64,000 nucleotides of DNA from Paraburkholderia largidicola (GTDB taxonomy: Bacteria > Pseudomonadota > Gammaproteobacteria > Burkholderiales > Burkholderiaceae), in assembly GCF_013426895.1 (NCBI RefSeq), contig NZ_AP023175.1, positions 930,001 through 994,000 of the forward strand, in the 5' to 3' direction. The position numbers and the translations under genes are program-made. Below are positions 16,802-25,245 of the stretch, one piece after another. The notes under the pieces are model-generated. The model did not search any database. It was not told the origin of the DNA and worked only from the letters and a program-made list of their open reading frames with translations. Every line of letters begins with the position of its first letter. Positions within the stretch are counted from its first letter, which is position 1.

Positions 16802-17595
16802 CGCTGCGACTCCTTCGATTGCGCGCCCTGCCACTTCGGCGGGCGCTTTTCGAGGAACGCGTTGACGCCCTCGCGCTGATCGGCGCCGTCGAACAGATCG
16901 ACGAAGCGCTCGCGCTCCACGGCCAGTGCCGCCTTGCGCGGTACGCCGTTGCGCGCCTGCTGGATCAGTTCCTTGCTGAACGTGACGGCCTGCGGACTCA
17001 GGCCCGCGACGCGCGCCGCCATCTGCAGCGCGAAGTCGCGCGCCGCGCCTTTCTCGACCACTTCCTCGACGAGCCCGATGCGCAGCGCCGTTGCCGCATC
17101 GACGCGCTCGCCCGTCAGCACGATGCGCTTCGCCCAGCCTTCGCCGACGAGCCACGGCAGCGTCTGCGTGCCGCAGCCGCACGGCAGCAGCCCGACGGCC
17201 GTTTCCGGCAAGGCCATCACCGCGTGCTGCTCGGCAATGCGGATATCGCACGCGAGCGCGCATTCGAGCCCGCCGCCCATCGCATAGCCGTTGATTGCCG
17301 CAATCACGACGGGCCGCGCGTTTTGCAGCGTCTCGAACGCCGCGCCGAAGCGCGATGCCGCTTGTCGCGCGATTTCCTTGTTGCCGTCGGCGAAGGTGTT
17401 GAGATCGGCGCCAGCGCTGAAGAATTTCGGGCCGTCGCCCGTGATCACGATGGCACGCACTTGCGCGTCGCCGTTCAGTCGTTCGATGGTGTGTTGCAGC
17501 TGCAATAGCCCTTCCGGCGTGAATGCGTTCGCGGGCGGGCGCTTCAGCGTCAGCACGGCGACGCTGCCGTCATGCGCGTAGTCGAGTTCGATCAT
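16798..17595 (-). CDS. Enoyl-CoA hydratase (methacrylyl-CoA hydratase role) (265 aa)
   Basis: A crotonase-family hydratase, probably adding water to methacrylyl-CoA in the valine pathway. Visible motifs are FFSAGADLNTF and NGYAMGGGLECALACDI, which form the oxyanion hole, and ALPETAVGLLPCGCGTQ for the active-site loop. Glu in this last segment is one catalytic acid. Length is that of the standard family. The ATG overlaps the TGA of the mmsB gene (TGATG) and GGAG precedes it; a GTG one codon earlier is possible. It sits between mmsB and the hydrolase, completing adjacent steps. Confidence 0.9.
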   Translation of the reverse strand: MIELDYAHDGSVAVLTLKRPPANAFTPEGLLQLQHTIERLNGDAQVRAIVITGDGPKFFSAGADLNTFADGNKEIARQAASRFGAAFETLQNARPVVIAAINGYAMGGGLECALACDIRIAEQHAVMALPETAVGLLPCGCGTQTLPWLVGEGWAKRIVLTGERVDAATALRIGLVEEVVEKGAARDFALQMAARVAGLSPQAVTFSKELIQQARNGVPRKAALAVERERFVDLFDGADQREGVNAFLEKRPPKWQGAQSKESQR

Positions 17596-18488
17596 CACGC
17601 GTCTCCATCCTTGCGATACAGCTTGATCACGGCTGAAAAGTCGAGCTTGCCGGCACCGTTCGCGCTCATCGTCTGATAGAGCTGTTGCGCGAGTGCGCCG
17701 AGGTAGACGGGTTGGCGGGCGAGTTTTGCTGCGTCCGTGGCGAGGCCCAGGTCCTTGAGCATGAGATCGGTGCCGAAGCCGCCGGTGTAGCCGCGCGTCG
17801 ACGGCGCGGTGTCGATGACGCCGGGGAACGGGTTATAGGTGTCCGAGCTCCAGCAACGGCCCGTCGATGTGTTGATGATCTTGCCCAGTACCTGGGGGTC
17901 GATGCCGAGCTTTTCGCCGAGTGCCATGGCCTCGGAGACGCCTGCCATCGTGATGCCTAGCACCAGGTTGTTGCAGATCTTGGCGACCTGGCCGGTCGAG
18001 GTTTCGCCGCAATGGACTATGTTTTTGCCCATTGCCGAGAGGACCGGTTTTATCTGTTCATATAGGTGTGTGGTGCTGCCGACCATGAAGGTCAGTGTGC
18101 CGGCTGTTGCGCCGCCAGTGCCGCCTGAGACGGGTGCGTCGACGAAGGTGTTGCCGTTTTGTGTTGCCAGTTCGGCGAAGGCTTTTACGCTGGCTGGGTC
18201 GATCGTGCTCGAGTCGATGATCGGGGTGTGCTTCGCGATGCCCGCGAGGATGCCTTCTTCGCCGGTTAGCACTGTTTTTACATGGGCTGAAGCCGGGAGC
18301 ATCGTGATGACGTATTCGACGTCCGTCGATGCTTCTTTGGGAGTTTTTGCCGGTCTTGCGCCTGCTTGTTTCAGTGTTTCTACTGCTTGCGCGTTCAGGT
18401 CGAAGACGTTCAATGCGTGGCCCGCTTTCAGCAGGTTCAGCGCCATCGGCGCACCCATGTTGCCTAGTCCTATGAAGCCGATTTTCAT
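17595..18488 (-). CDS. mmsB: 3-Hydroxyisobutyrate dehydrogenase (297 aa)
   Basis: NAD-dependent oxidation of 3-hydroxyisobutyrate to methylmalonate semialdehyde. The N-terminal Rossmann motif GFIGLGNMGAPM (4-15) binds NAD, VDAPVSGGTGGA (near 120) binds substrate, GQVAKICNN (near 170) carries the catalytic Lys, and the C-terminal helical domain contains RGYTGGFGTDLMLKDLGLA. Length matches MmsB (about 296). The start follows a strong AAAGGAGC site. Upstream on the same strand lies mmsA, but a 744-bp palindromic element separates them, so expression may depend on read-through or on a promoter inside or beside the element. It is translationally coupled to the hydratase gene. Confidence 0.95.
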   Translation of the reverse strand: MKIGFIGLGNMGAPMALNLLKAGHALNVFDLNAQAVETLKQAGARPAKTPKEASTDVEYVITMLPASAHVKTVLTGEEGILAGIAKHTPIIDSSTIDPASVKAFAELATQNGNTFVDAPVSGGTGGATAGTLTFMVGSTTHLYEQIKPVLSAMGKNIVHCGETSTGQVAKICNNLVLGITMAGVSEAMALGEKLGIDPQVLGKIINTSTGRCWSSDTYNPFPGVIDTAPSTRGYTGGFGTDLMLKDLGLATDAAKLARQPVYLGALAQQLYQTMSANGAGKLDFSAVIKLYRKDGDA

Positions 18489-18503
18489 GTTTGCTCCTTT
18501 TGG

Positions 18504-19247
18504 TTTTTTGTCTGCGACGCTGTTCGGTATGCTGGTTTGGTTTGCTGGCATCCGCGTGATGCCTGCGTGCTTCAAGCGTCGCCCCTGTGCGGGGCGGCAC
18601 CTACTTTTCTTTGCCGCCGCAAAGAAAAGTAGGCAAAAGAAAGCGGCTCACACCGCCAATCCTTGTGCCTGCCTGAGGGCCCCCAACGGGTCTTACACTT
18701 CACACGGCAACGCCCTGGTTCGCGTTCGTTGCCAACGTTCTCTCAGTACGCCTCACCCACTTCACGCGCCCGCACTACAGCACGCCGTGCCAGATAGTCC
18801 ACGGCCGCCCAGGTGGCAAACTGTGTGTAGGCCGGAGGGCCTCACACATCTCACTTCGGACCGATAGCACGCGCATACCGCCATGTAAGAGCGCCACGCT
18901 ATACGACGTGACAACCTACACACAGTTTGCCACCTGGGCGGCACTTACCATTCGTTGCCGCTGGCCCAGGTACGGGTATTCGGAGCGGGTGAGGCATTCA
19001 TTTGAAGCGTTAGCAACGAGAACCGGCCAGGGCACTGCCGTGTGAAGCGTAAGAACCTTTGGGGGCCCTCAGGCAAACACAAGAACTGGCGGTGTGAGCC
19101 GCTTTCTTTTGCCTACTTTTCTTTGCGGCGGCAAAGAAAAGTAGGTGCCGCCCCGCACAGGGGCAACGCTTGAAGCACGTAGGCAAAACGCGGATGCCAC
19201 CGCAAAGCCAAAGCAAAACCACCCCAGCGTCGCAGACAAACAAAAAA
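18504..19247. repeat. Long nested palindrome element, copy A (inside the mmsA-mmsB operon)
   Basis: The outermost inverted repeat is TTTTTTGTCTGCGACGCTG (18504) with CAGCGTCGCAGACA... (19225). Inside is the 652-bp core (18547-19198) bounded by GGCATCCGCG and its complement. Each arm contains GCCCCTGTGCGGGGC-like sequence, then a hairpin of 15 bp (CCTACTTTTCTTTGC, loop CGCC, at 18600-18633 in the left arm), AAAGAAAGCGGCTCACACCGCC, a TTCACACGGCAACG block, and GCCGCCCAGGTGGCAAACTG next to the centre. The asymmetric centre of about 84 bp holds CGGACCGATAGC. The element fills almost the whole gap, leaving 3 bp to the mmsA stop and 15 bp (with the ribosome site) to mmsB. No gene or transposase is present. 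Confidence 0.92.
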
Positions 19248-19250
19248 CCC

Positions 19251-20780
19251 CTACCGAAGGCTAATAGTCGTATTCACACCATCACTAACAGTCGCATCAT
19301 CAAACCACCGAGCAGTAACAGTCTTGGTCTGCGTATAAAACTGCACAACCTGCTTGCCATAAGGCCCAAGATCCCCAAGCTTGGACCCCCGAGAACCTGT
19401 AAAACTAAAAAACGGCACCGGCACGGGAATAGGAATGTTGATCCCCACCTGCCCAACATCGATCTCACTCTGAAACTTGCGAGCCGCCGCACCGCTCTGC
19501 GTGAAAAGTCCGACACCATTCCCCATCGGATTGCTATTCACCAGCGCAATGGCATCGTCCAGCGTCGGGACAGTCATCACACACAACACAGGACCAAAAA
19601 TCTCCGTCTTATAGACATCCATCTCAACGGCAACATCACTAAAAACCGTCGGACCGATAAAATTGCCAGCCTCGTAGCCAGGTACACCAACGCCACGTCC
19701 GTCGAGTGCAAGCGTCGCCCCCTCCTTAACACCCGCCTCGATGAGGCTCAAAATCCGCTCTTTCGCGGCACGCGAAACCACCGGCCCGATATCCGTGCCA
19801 GCCTCATGCCCGGCATTCACCTTCAAGGTCTTCGCCTTCGCAACAAGCTCGGGCAACCATTCCTTCGACGATCCCACCAGCACCACAACGGAAGTCGCCA
19901 TACACCGCTGCCCCGCCGCGCCAAAGCCGGCACCCACCAGCGCATTCAGCGTCTGCTCGCGGTTCGCATCCGGCAACACGACAGCATGATTCTTCGCGCC
20001 CATCATCGATTGCACACGCTTGCCGTGCTGGCTACCCAGGTTGTACACATGCGTCCCGACCGCCGTCGATCCAACAAACGAAATCGCCTTCACCAGTTCA
20101 TGCGTGCACAATCCATCGACAACTTCCTTGCCGCCATGCACCACGTTCAGCACGCCCTTCGGCACGCCCGCTTCGATGGCCAGCTCGACCAGTTGCATCG
20201 TCGATAACGGGTCCTGCTCCGACGGCTTGAGGACGAATGTGTTGCCGCATACGATCGCCATCGGGAACATCCACAGCGGAATCATCGCGGGGAAGTTGAA
20301 CGGTGTGATGCCCGCGCATACGCCGATCGGTTGACGCAGTGTATAGGTGTCGACGCTGCCCGCCACGTTCTCCGCGAACTCGCCCAGCTGCAACGTGCCG
20401 ATCGAACACGCATGCTCGACCACTTCGAGGCCCCGGAAAATGTCGCCCTCGGCGTCGGGCAAAGTCTTGCCCTGCTCGGCCGTCAAGGTCTTCGCAATGC
20501 GCGGCATGTGCTCGCGAACCAGCGCCTGGTACTTCAACATGATGCGCATGCGCGCGCCAATCGGTGTGTTCTTCCACGTCGCAAACGCGGCGTGCGCCGA
20601 GCGGATCGCCGCGTCCACTTCCGCTTTCGTCGCGAACGGCACGCGCGCCAGCACTTCCTGCGTCGCCGGATTCACAATGTCGCGCCAGTCGGTCGCGTTC
20701 GACTCGACAAATTCGCCGTTGATCAACAGCTTGACTGTGTCGACCTTGCGGTCAGCCAGAGTCGAAGGAATTGCGCTCAT
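19251..20780 (-). CDS. mmsA: Methylmalonate-semialdehyde dehydrogenase, CoA-acylating (509 aa)
   Basis: Converts methylmalonate semialdehyde to propionyl-CoA with NAD and CoA. An aldehyde-dehydrogenase fold: GVCAGITPFNFPAMIPLWM (near 150), nucleotide-binding KPSEQDPLS and FVGSTAVGTHVY, catalytic Cys in FGAAGQRCMATS (near 290), and FGPVLCVM near the end. PFNFPAM and the GQRCMA context identify the MMSDH branch. Length (509) agrees. It precedes mmsB on the same strand but is cut off from it by palindrome copy A. The last steps of valine (and thymine/inositol) catabolism are thus encoded here. Confidence 0.95.
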   Translation of the reverse strand: MSAIPSTLADRKVDTVKLLINGEFVESNATDWRDIVNPATQEVLARVPFATKAEVDAAIRSAHAAFATWKNTPIGARMRIMLKYQALVREHMPRIAKTLTAEQGKTLPDAEGDIFRGLEVVEHACSIGTLQLGEFAENVAGSVDTYTLRQPIGVCAGITPFNFPAMIPLWMFPMAIVCGNTFVLKPSEQDPLSTMQLVELAIEAGVPKGVLNVVHGGKEVVDGLCTHELVKAISFVGSTAVGTHVYNLGSQHGKRVQSMMGAKNHAVVLPDANREQTLNALVGAGFGAAGQRCMATSVVVLVGSSKEWLPELVAKAKTLKVNAGHEAGTDIGPVVSRAAKERILSLIEAGVKEGATLALDGRGVGVPGYEAGNFIGPTVFSDVAVEMDVYKTEIFGPVLCVMTVPTLDDAIALVNSNPMGNGVGLFTQSGAAARKFQSEIDVGQVGINIPIPVPVPFFSFTGSRGSKLGDLGPYGKQVVQFYTQTKTVTARWFDDATVSDGVNTTISLR

Positions 20781-20834
20781 TCTGCATGTCTCCTGAAGTA
20801 GATATCGGTGGCTCGCTTGCCGCTCAGTTGCCGC

Positions 20835-22541
20835 TCAGTTTCCGTTTCCGTTGCGAAGCTCGGGGAAATCCTCTTCCCAGTATTCGTCCTGTAGGCGCGC
20901 AGGCTCTGCCGTGCGCTCCAGTTCGCGCCGCCTCAGCTCGACGCGGCGAATCTTGCCGGAAATCGTCTTCGGTAACTCGCTGAATTGCAGGCGGCGAATG
21001 CGCTTGTATGGCGCGAGCTTCTCGCGCGAAAAGCGGAACACGTCGCGCGCGAGTTCGGGGCCCGCTTCGAATCCATACCGCACGGTCACGAAGGCCTTCG
21101 GCACCGACAGTCGCAGCGGATCGTTGCTCGGCACCACGGCCGCTTCGGCAATCGCTTCATGTTCGATCAGCACGCTCTCGAGTTCGAATGGACTCAGCCG
21201 GTAATCGGACGACTTGAACACGTCATCCGAGCGGCCGACGTACACGAGATAACCATCGTCACGCCGCATCGCGACATCCGACGTGTGGTAGTAGCCGTTG
21301 CGCATCGCGTATTCGGTGGCCTTCGCGTTGTTCGCGTAGCCCGTCATCAGGCCCAGCGGACGCGAATCAAGCGGCAGCGCGATTTCGCCCTCCGTCACGG
21401 GATGATCGTCGGCATCGACGAGTTCGACGCGGTAGCCCGGCAACGGACGTCCCATCGATCCCGGCACGACAGGCTGCCCAGGCGGGTTGCCGATCTGGCA
21501 CGTGGTTTCCGTCTGCCCATAACCGTCGCGGATCACGATGTTCCACGCATGCCGCACGCGCTCGATGATCTCCGGGTTCAACGGCTCGCCCGCGCCGACG
21601 ATCTCGCGCAGTTTCACGGGATACGACGCGAGCGGCTCCTGCACGAGCATGCGCCACACGGTGGGCGGCGCGCACAGCGTCGTGACGTTGTAGCGCACCA
21701 GCACGTCGAGCGTTTCTTTCGGGACGAAGCGCGCGAAGTTGTAGACGAACACGCATCCCTGCGCATTCCACGGCGCGAAGAAGCAGCTCCACGCATGCTT
21801 CGCCCAGCCGGGTGAGCTGATGTTCCAGTGGATGTCGCCAGGTTGCAGACCGATCCAGTACATCGTCGACAGATGGCCGACGGGGTAGCTCTCGTGCGTA
21901 TGCTCGACCAGTTTCGGCTTCGACGTCGTGCCCGACGTGAAGTAAAGCAGCATGGGATCGCTGGCGCGTGTGGCGCCCTCAGGCACGAAGGTCGGCGACG
22001 ATTCATACGCGGCTGCGATATCCGTCCAGCCTTCGCGCGGGGCGCCAACCGAGATGCGCTTCAACGGTGTATCGAGCGCGTCGAACTTGCCCGTCTCCGC
22101 GCTATCGACCACCACGAAATTCGCGCCGCCGATCTGCACGCGGTCGCGCACATCGTCGGGCGACAGTTGCGTCGTGGCGGGCAGCACGATCGCGCCGAGT
22201 TTCATCGCCGCGAGCATCACGTCCCACAGTTCAACGCGGTTCGGCAGCATCAGCAGCAGCCGGTCGCCGCGCCCTACGCCCAGCCCGCGCAGAAAATTCG
22301 CCATCCGCGACGAGCGCTCCGACATCTGCGCATACGAGAGCTTCAGCCCTTCTAGCGCCGGATCATCGACGATCCACAGCGCCGGGTTGTCGTTCCCTCT
22401 CGCGACAACGTCGAAATAATCGAGCGCCCAGTTGAACTCCGCGAGTTCCGGCCATCTGAACTCGCTGTACGCGCGCTCATAGTCGGTGCGATGGCGCAAC
22501 AACAGGTCGCGCGCGTCGAAAAAGCTCTGGGCTGCCGTCAT
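20835..22541 (-). CDS. AMP-dependent acyl-CoA synthetase (568 aa)
   Basis: Activates a carboxylic acid with ATP and CoA through an acyl-adenylate. Motifs: the P-loop YFTSGTTSKPKLVEHTH (near residue 200), GYGQTET (near 335), LGLMTGYANN, YHTSDVAMRRDDGYLVYVGRSDDVFKSSDYR (hinge), and the C-terminal catalytic Lys in LPKTISGKIRR (near 530). The layout resembles medium-chain/acetyl-CoA-synthetase-like members. The ATG four codons inside the longest frame is preferred because GGAGACG precedes it by 6 nt. Within the valine cluster it may activate isobutyrate or another short branched acid; that substrate is inferred only from context. Confidence 0.9.
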   Translation of the reverse strand: MTAAQSFFDARDLLLRHRTDYERAYSEFRWPELAEFNWALDYFDVVARGNDNPALWIVDDPALEGLKLSYAQMSERSSRMANFLRGLGVGRGDRLLLMLPNRVELWDVMLAAMKLGAIVLPATTQLSPDDVRDRVQIGGANFVVVDSAETGKFDALDTPLKRISVGAPREGWTDIAAAYESSPTFVPEGATRASDPMLLYFTSGTTSKPKLVEHTHESYPVGHLSTMYWIGLQPGDIHWNISSPGWAKHAWSCFFAPWNAQGCVFVYNFARFVPKETLDVLVRYNVTTLCAPPTVWRMLVQEPLASYPVKLREIVGAGEPLNPEIIERVRHAWNIVIRDGYGQTETTCQIGNPPGQPVVPGSMGRPLPGYRVELVDADDHPVTEGEIALPLDSRPLGLMTGYANNAKATEYAMRNGYYHTSDVAMRRDDGYLVYVGRSDDVFKSSDYRLSPFELESVLIEHEAIAEAAVVPSNDPLRLSVPKAFVTVRYGFEAGPELARDVFRFSREKLAPYKRIRRLQFSELPKTISGKIRRVELRRRELERTAEPARLQDEYWEEDFPELRNGNGN

Positions 22542-22609
22542 CGTCGTCTCCATTGTTGGCGCGTTTGCGCCCGGCGCGGAACGCGCTCTATTGGCGGATT
22601 ATTCTGCGC

Positions 22610-23743
22610 TCAAACGTGCCGCGCGATAACCATTCTTTGTACTTCGCTGGTGCCTTCGTAGATCTGCGTAATGCGTGCATCGCGATAATGCCGCTCGACG
22701 GCGTAGTCCTCCAGATACCCATAACCGCCGTGAATCTGAATCGCCTTCGAGCAGATCTCTTCGGCCACCTCCGACGCATACAGCTTCGCCTGCGACGCCT
22801 CCGACAGGCAAGGCTTGCCCGCGCTGCGCAGGCGCGCCGCGTGATGCACGAGCAGCCGCGCGGCGTTCAGGCGCGTCGCCATGTCGGCGAGCATATTGGC
22901 GATGGTCTGATGCTCCTTGAGTGCCTTGCCGAACTGGACGCGCTCGTTCGCATACAGACGGGCTGCATCGAAAGCCGCACGCGCGATGCCGATCGCCTGC
23001 GCCGCGATGCCGATGCGCCCGCCCTCGAGGTTCGACAGCGCGATGCGCAAGCCCTCGCCCGGCGCACCGAGCAGATTCGCTTCGGGCACGGCGCAATCGT
23101 CGAGCGAAATCGGGCAGGTATCGGAAGCCCGAATGCCGAGCTTGCTTTCCGGTCGCCCGACATTGAAGCCCGGCGTATCCGTCGGCACGATGAAGGCCGA
23201 GATGCCGCGTTTGCCCGCATCGGGATCGGTGACGGCGAACACGATCGCGATGCTGGCGCGCGCGCCGTTCGTCACGAACTGCTTGCTGCCGTTGATGATC
23301 CACTCGCCGTCGCGCAGCACGGCGCGCGTGCGGATGTTGTTCGCCTCGCTGCCCGCATGCGGCTCGGTCAGGCAGAACGCGCCGATGCGCTTGCCCATCG
23401 CAAGATCGGCGAGATAACGGTCCTTTTGAGCGTCAGTGCCGAAGTTGAGGATCGGCCCGCAGCCGACTGAGTTGTGCACGCTCATCAGCGTCGCGCAGGC
23501 GGCGCAGCCAGCCGCGATCTCTTCGAGGGCGAGCGCATAAGCGATGTAGTCGGTGTACGAGCCGCCCCACTCGGGCGGCACGATCATGCCGAGAAAGCCC
23601 AACTCGCCCATCTGCCCGACGACTTCGGCAGGCAACTGACCTTCGCGGTCCCATTGCGCCGCGTTCGGCGCAAGGCGTTCGACCGAGAAGTCGCGTGCCG
23701 CGTCGCGGATCATCCGCTGCTCGTCGGTGTAGAACTCGTCCAT
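22610..23743 (-). CDS. Acyl-CoA dehydrogenase, isobutyryl-CoA dehydrogenase-like (377 aa)
   Basis: FAD-dependent alpha,beta-dehydrogenation of a short branched acyl-CoA, here most likely isobutyryl-CoA. The N-terminal helical part starts [19 protein letters not shown]; the signature [19 protein letters not shown] (near 125) contacts flavin; [12 protein letters not shown] follows; the C-terminal [24 protein letters not shown] and YEGTSEVQR motifs are complete, with the catalytic Glu in YEGTSE. Length is normal. The start is the ATG after GGAGCGAGACAC; a long upstream frame crosses the regulatory region. It is the first gene of the leftward valine operon and divergent from the AraC regulator. 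Confidence 0.92.
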   Translation of the reverse strand: MDEFYTDEQRMIRDAARDFSVERLAPNAAQWDREGQLPAEVVGQMGELGFLGMIVPPEWGGSYTDYIAYALALEEIAAGCAACATLMSVHNSVGCGPILNFGTDAQKDRYLADLAMGKRIGAFCLTEPHAGSEANNIRTRAVLRDGEWIINGSKQFVTNGARASIAIVFAVTDPDAGKRGISAFIVPTDTPGFNVGRPESKLGIRASDTCPISLDDCAVPEANLLGAPGEGLRIALSNLEGGRIGIAAQAIGIARAAFDAARLYANERVQFGKALKEHQTIANMLADMATRLNAARLLVHHAARLRSAGKPCLSEASQAKLYASEVAEEICSKAIQIHGGYGYLEDYAVERHYRDARITQIYEGTSEVQRMVIARHV

Positions 23744-23860
23744 GTGTCTCGCTCCGTTTGTCCTCTGCACGCCTGCTGCACTGCACATGCGGCGCGTCTG
23801 CTGGAACCCAGTGTAGGCGGCGCGAAAGCGGGATTCGATGCCGCGTCCGATCAATTTGCA

Positions 23861-23965
23861 TGAGCGCATTTGCCATAACTGGATTTCGCGTCCGGCGCCA
23901 ATGCGGCAGAATGGCGGTTCCAGCAGGCGCTCCCGGCAAATTATGTGAGCGCATTTGCCAGAATT
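23861..23965. promoter_or_regulatory. Paired 20-bp direct repeats between the valine operon and its AraC regulator
   Basis: TGAGCGCATTTGCCATAACT at 23861-23880 recurs as TGAGCGCATTTGCCAGAATT at 23946-23965 (18 of 20 identical). The spacing is 85 bp, about eight helical turns, which would put both on the same DNA face. Direct repeats are the usual binding arrangement of AraC-family proteins, and both divergent promoters lie here. The right copy overlaps where a ribosome site for an upstream ATG would be, supporting the later regulator start. Confidence 0.75.
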
Positions 23966-24008
23966 CATGAAACGCCCACTTCCGGGCTACTCGAGAAACC
24001 ACGACCGG

Positions 24009-25085
24009 ATGAAAAGCGAAAGAGGCACGATCTCCGTGAGTCTCGTCGAAGAGACGCTGGCGCTCGCCCGCGCGCGCGGCGTCGACGTGACGCCGATCAT
24101 CGAGGCGGCAGGCATCGCGCCGCAGGTGCTCGCGAGCCCGAAGAGCCGCGTGACACCAGCGCAGTACGGCGCGCTGTGGGCCAACATCGCAAGAACGCTC
24201 GACGACGAATTCTTCGGTCAGGATGCCCACGCAATGAAGAGCGGCAGCTTCATCGCGATGACGCAGATGGCGCTGACGGCTCGCAACGGCGGCCAGGCGC
24301 TGACACGCGCCGTCAACTTCATGCGCCTCGTACTCGACGACATGCGCGCGCAGATCGTCATGCGCGACGACTGCGTGCGGCTCGTATTCACGCATCGCGA
24401 CGGCGCGCCCCAGCCGGCCATGTTTGCTTATGCAACGTACTTCATCCTCGTCTATGGACTCGTATGCTGGCTGGTCGGGCGGCGCATCCCGCTGATCGAG
24501 GCGCGCTTCCAATGCGCCGAGCCGCCCGCCGCGCACGAGTACCGGCTGATGTTCTGCGACGACCTTTCGTTCGAACAGAGCGAGTCGTATGTCGATCTCG
24601 CGCCGGATTTTCTGGAACTGCCCGTCGTGCAGACCACGAAATCCGTCAAGCCCTTCCTGCGCGACGCGCCTGCAAGCTTCATCATCAAGTACCGCAATCC
24701 CGGCTCGCTCGCGGCGCGGGTGCGCAAGACGCTGCGCGCGCTGCCGATGTCCGCCTGGCCCGGCTCCGACGAGATGGCGCAGCGCCTGCACGTCGCCGAG
24801 GCGACGATGCGGCGTCATCTGAAGCAGGAAGGCTATACGTACCAGTCGATCAAGGACGACTTGCGGCGCGACATCGCGATTTCGCAGTTGCAGCGCGGCG
24901 GCCAGTCGGTCGCCGACATCGCGGCGGCGCTCGGCTTCGCGGAGCCAAGCGCGTTTCATCGGGCGTTTCGCAAATGGACGGGGATGCGGCCGGCAGATTA
25001 CCGGGCGGTGAACGCGCACATGGCGGGCGCGCCCACGGCGAACACGGGTATCTCCCGCCGGGCGGAACGCGCGGAATCCGACTAA
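24009..25085 (+). CDS. AraC-family regulator with arabinose-binding-type N-domain, OruR-like (358 aa)
   Basis: A likely activator of the divergent isobutyryl-CoA/valine genes. The first 190 residues match the AraC N-terminal domain of the OruR/ArgR group (VEETLALARARGVDVTPIIEAAGI; a mid segment with FILVYGLVCWLVGRRIPL). The C-terminal 100 residues hold two helix-turn-helix units (MAQRLHVAEATMRRHLKQEG, then VADIAAALGFAEPSAFHRAF, ending WTGMRPADYR). An earlier ATG at 23967 overlaps a presumed operator, so the later ATG was chosen, although no strong ribosome site is seen at either. The inducer is unknown. Confidence 0.82.
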   Translation: MKSERGTISVSLVEETLALARARGVDVTPIIEAAGIAPQVLASPKSRVTPAQYGALWANIARTLDDEFFGQDAHAMKSGSFIAMTQMALTARNGGQALTRAVNFMRLVLDDMRAQIVMRDDCVRLVFTHRDGAPQPAMFAYATYFILVYGLVCWLVGRRIPLIEARFQCAEPPAAHEYRLMFCDDLSFEQSESYVDLAPDFLELPVVQTTKSVKPFLRDAPASFIIKYRNPGSLAARVRKTLRALPMSAWPGSDEMAQRLHVAEATMRRHLKQEGYTYQSIKDDLRRDIAISQLQRGGQSVADIAAALGFAEPSAFHRAFRKWTGMRPADYRAVNAHMAGAPTANTGISRRAERAESD

Positions 25086-25245
25086 GCTTAAGACAGGCCA
25101 GCTCTTTTCAGGCCTGGCGCGCCGCCATGCGAACGTGATCCGTCGCAGCGCGGCGCGCCGGCCGTCGACGATGGGAACGTACCGGCTTCTCCCGATCCGG
25201 CAAGCGGGTTCGCGACGCACGCTGCGCCGCGCGCGTGGCGCTTTC

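Noticed and set aside
18541..18867. Open frames through the palindromes encoding peptides with repeated Lys/Arg-rich and FFAAAKKSRQKK-like sequence (also at 29975-30247, 40345-40662, 52624-52944)
   Set aside because: They occur on both strands of every copy, shift start and stop freely, lack ribosome sites and simply follow the inverted-repeat DNA. They are repeat-derived, not genes.
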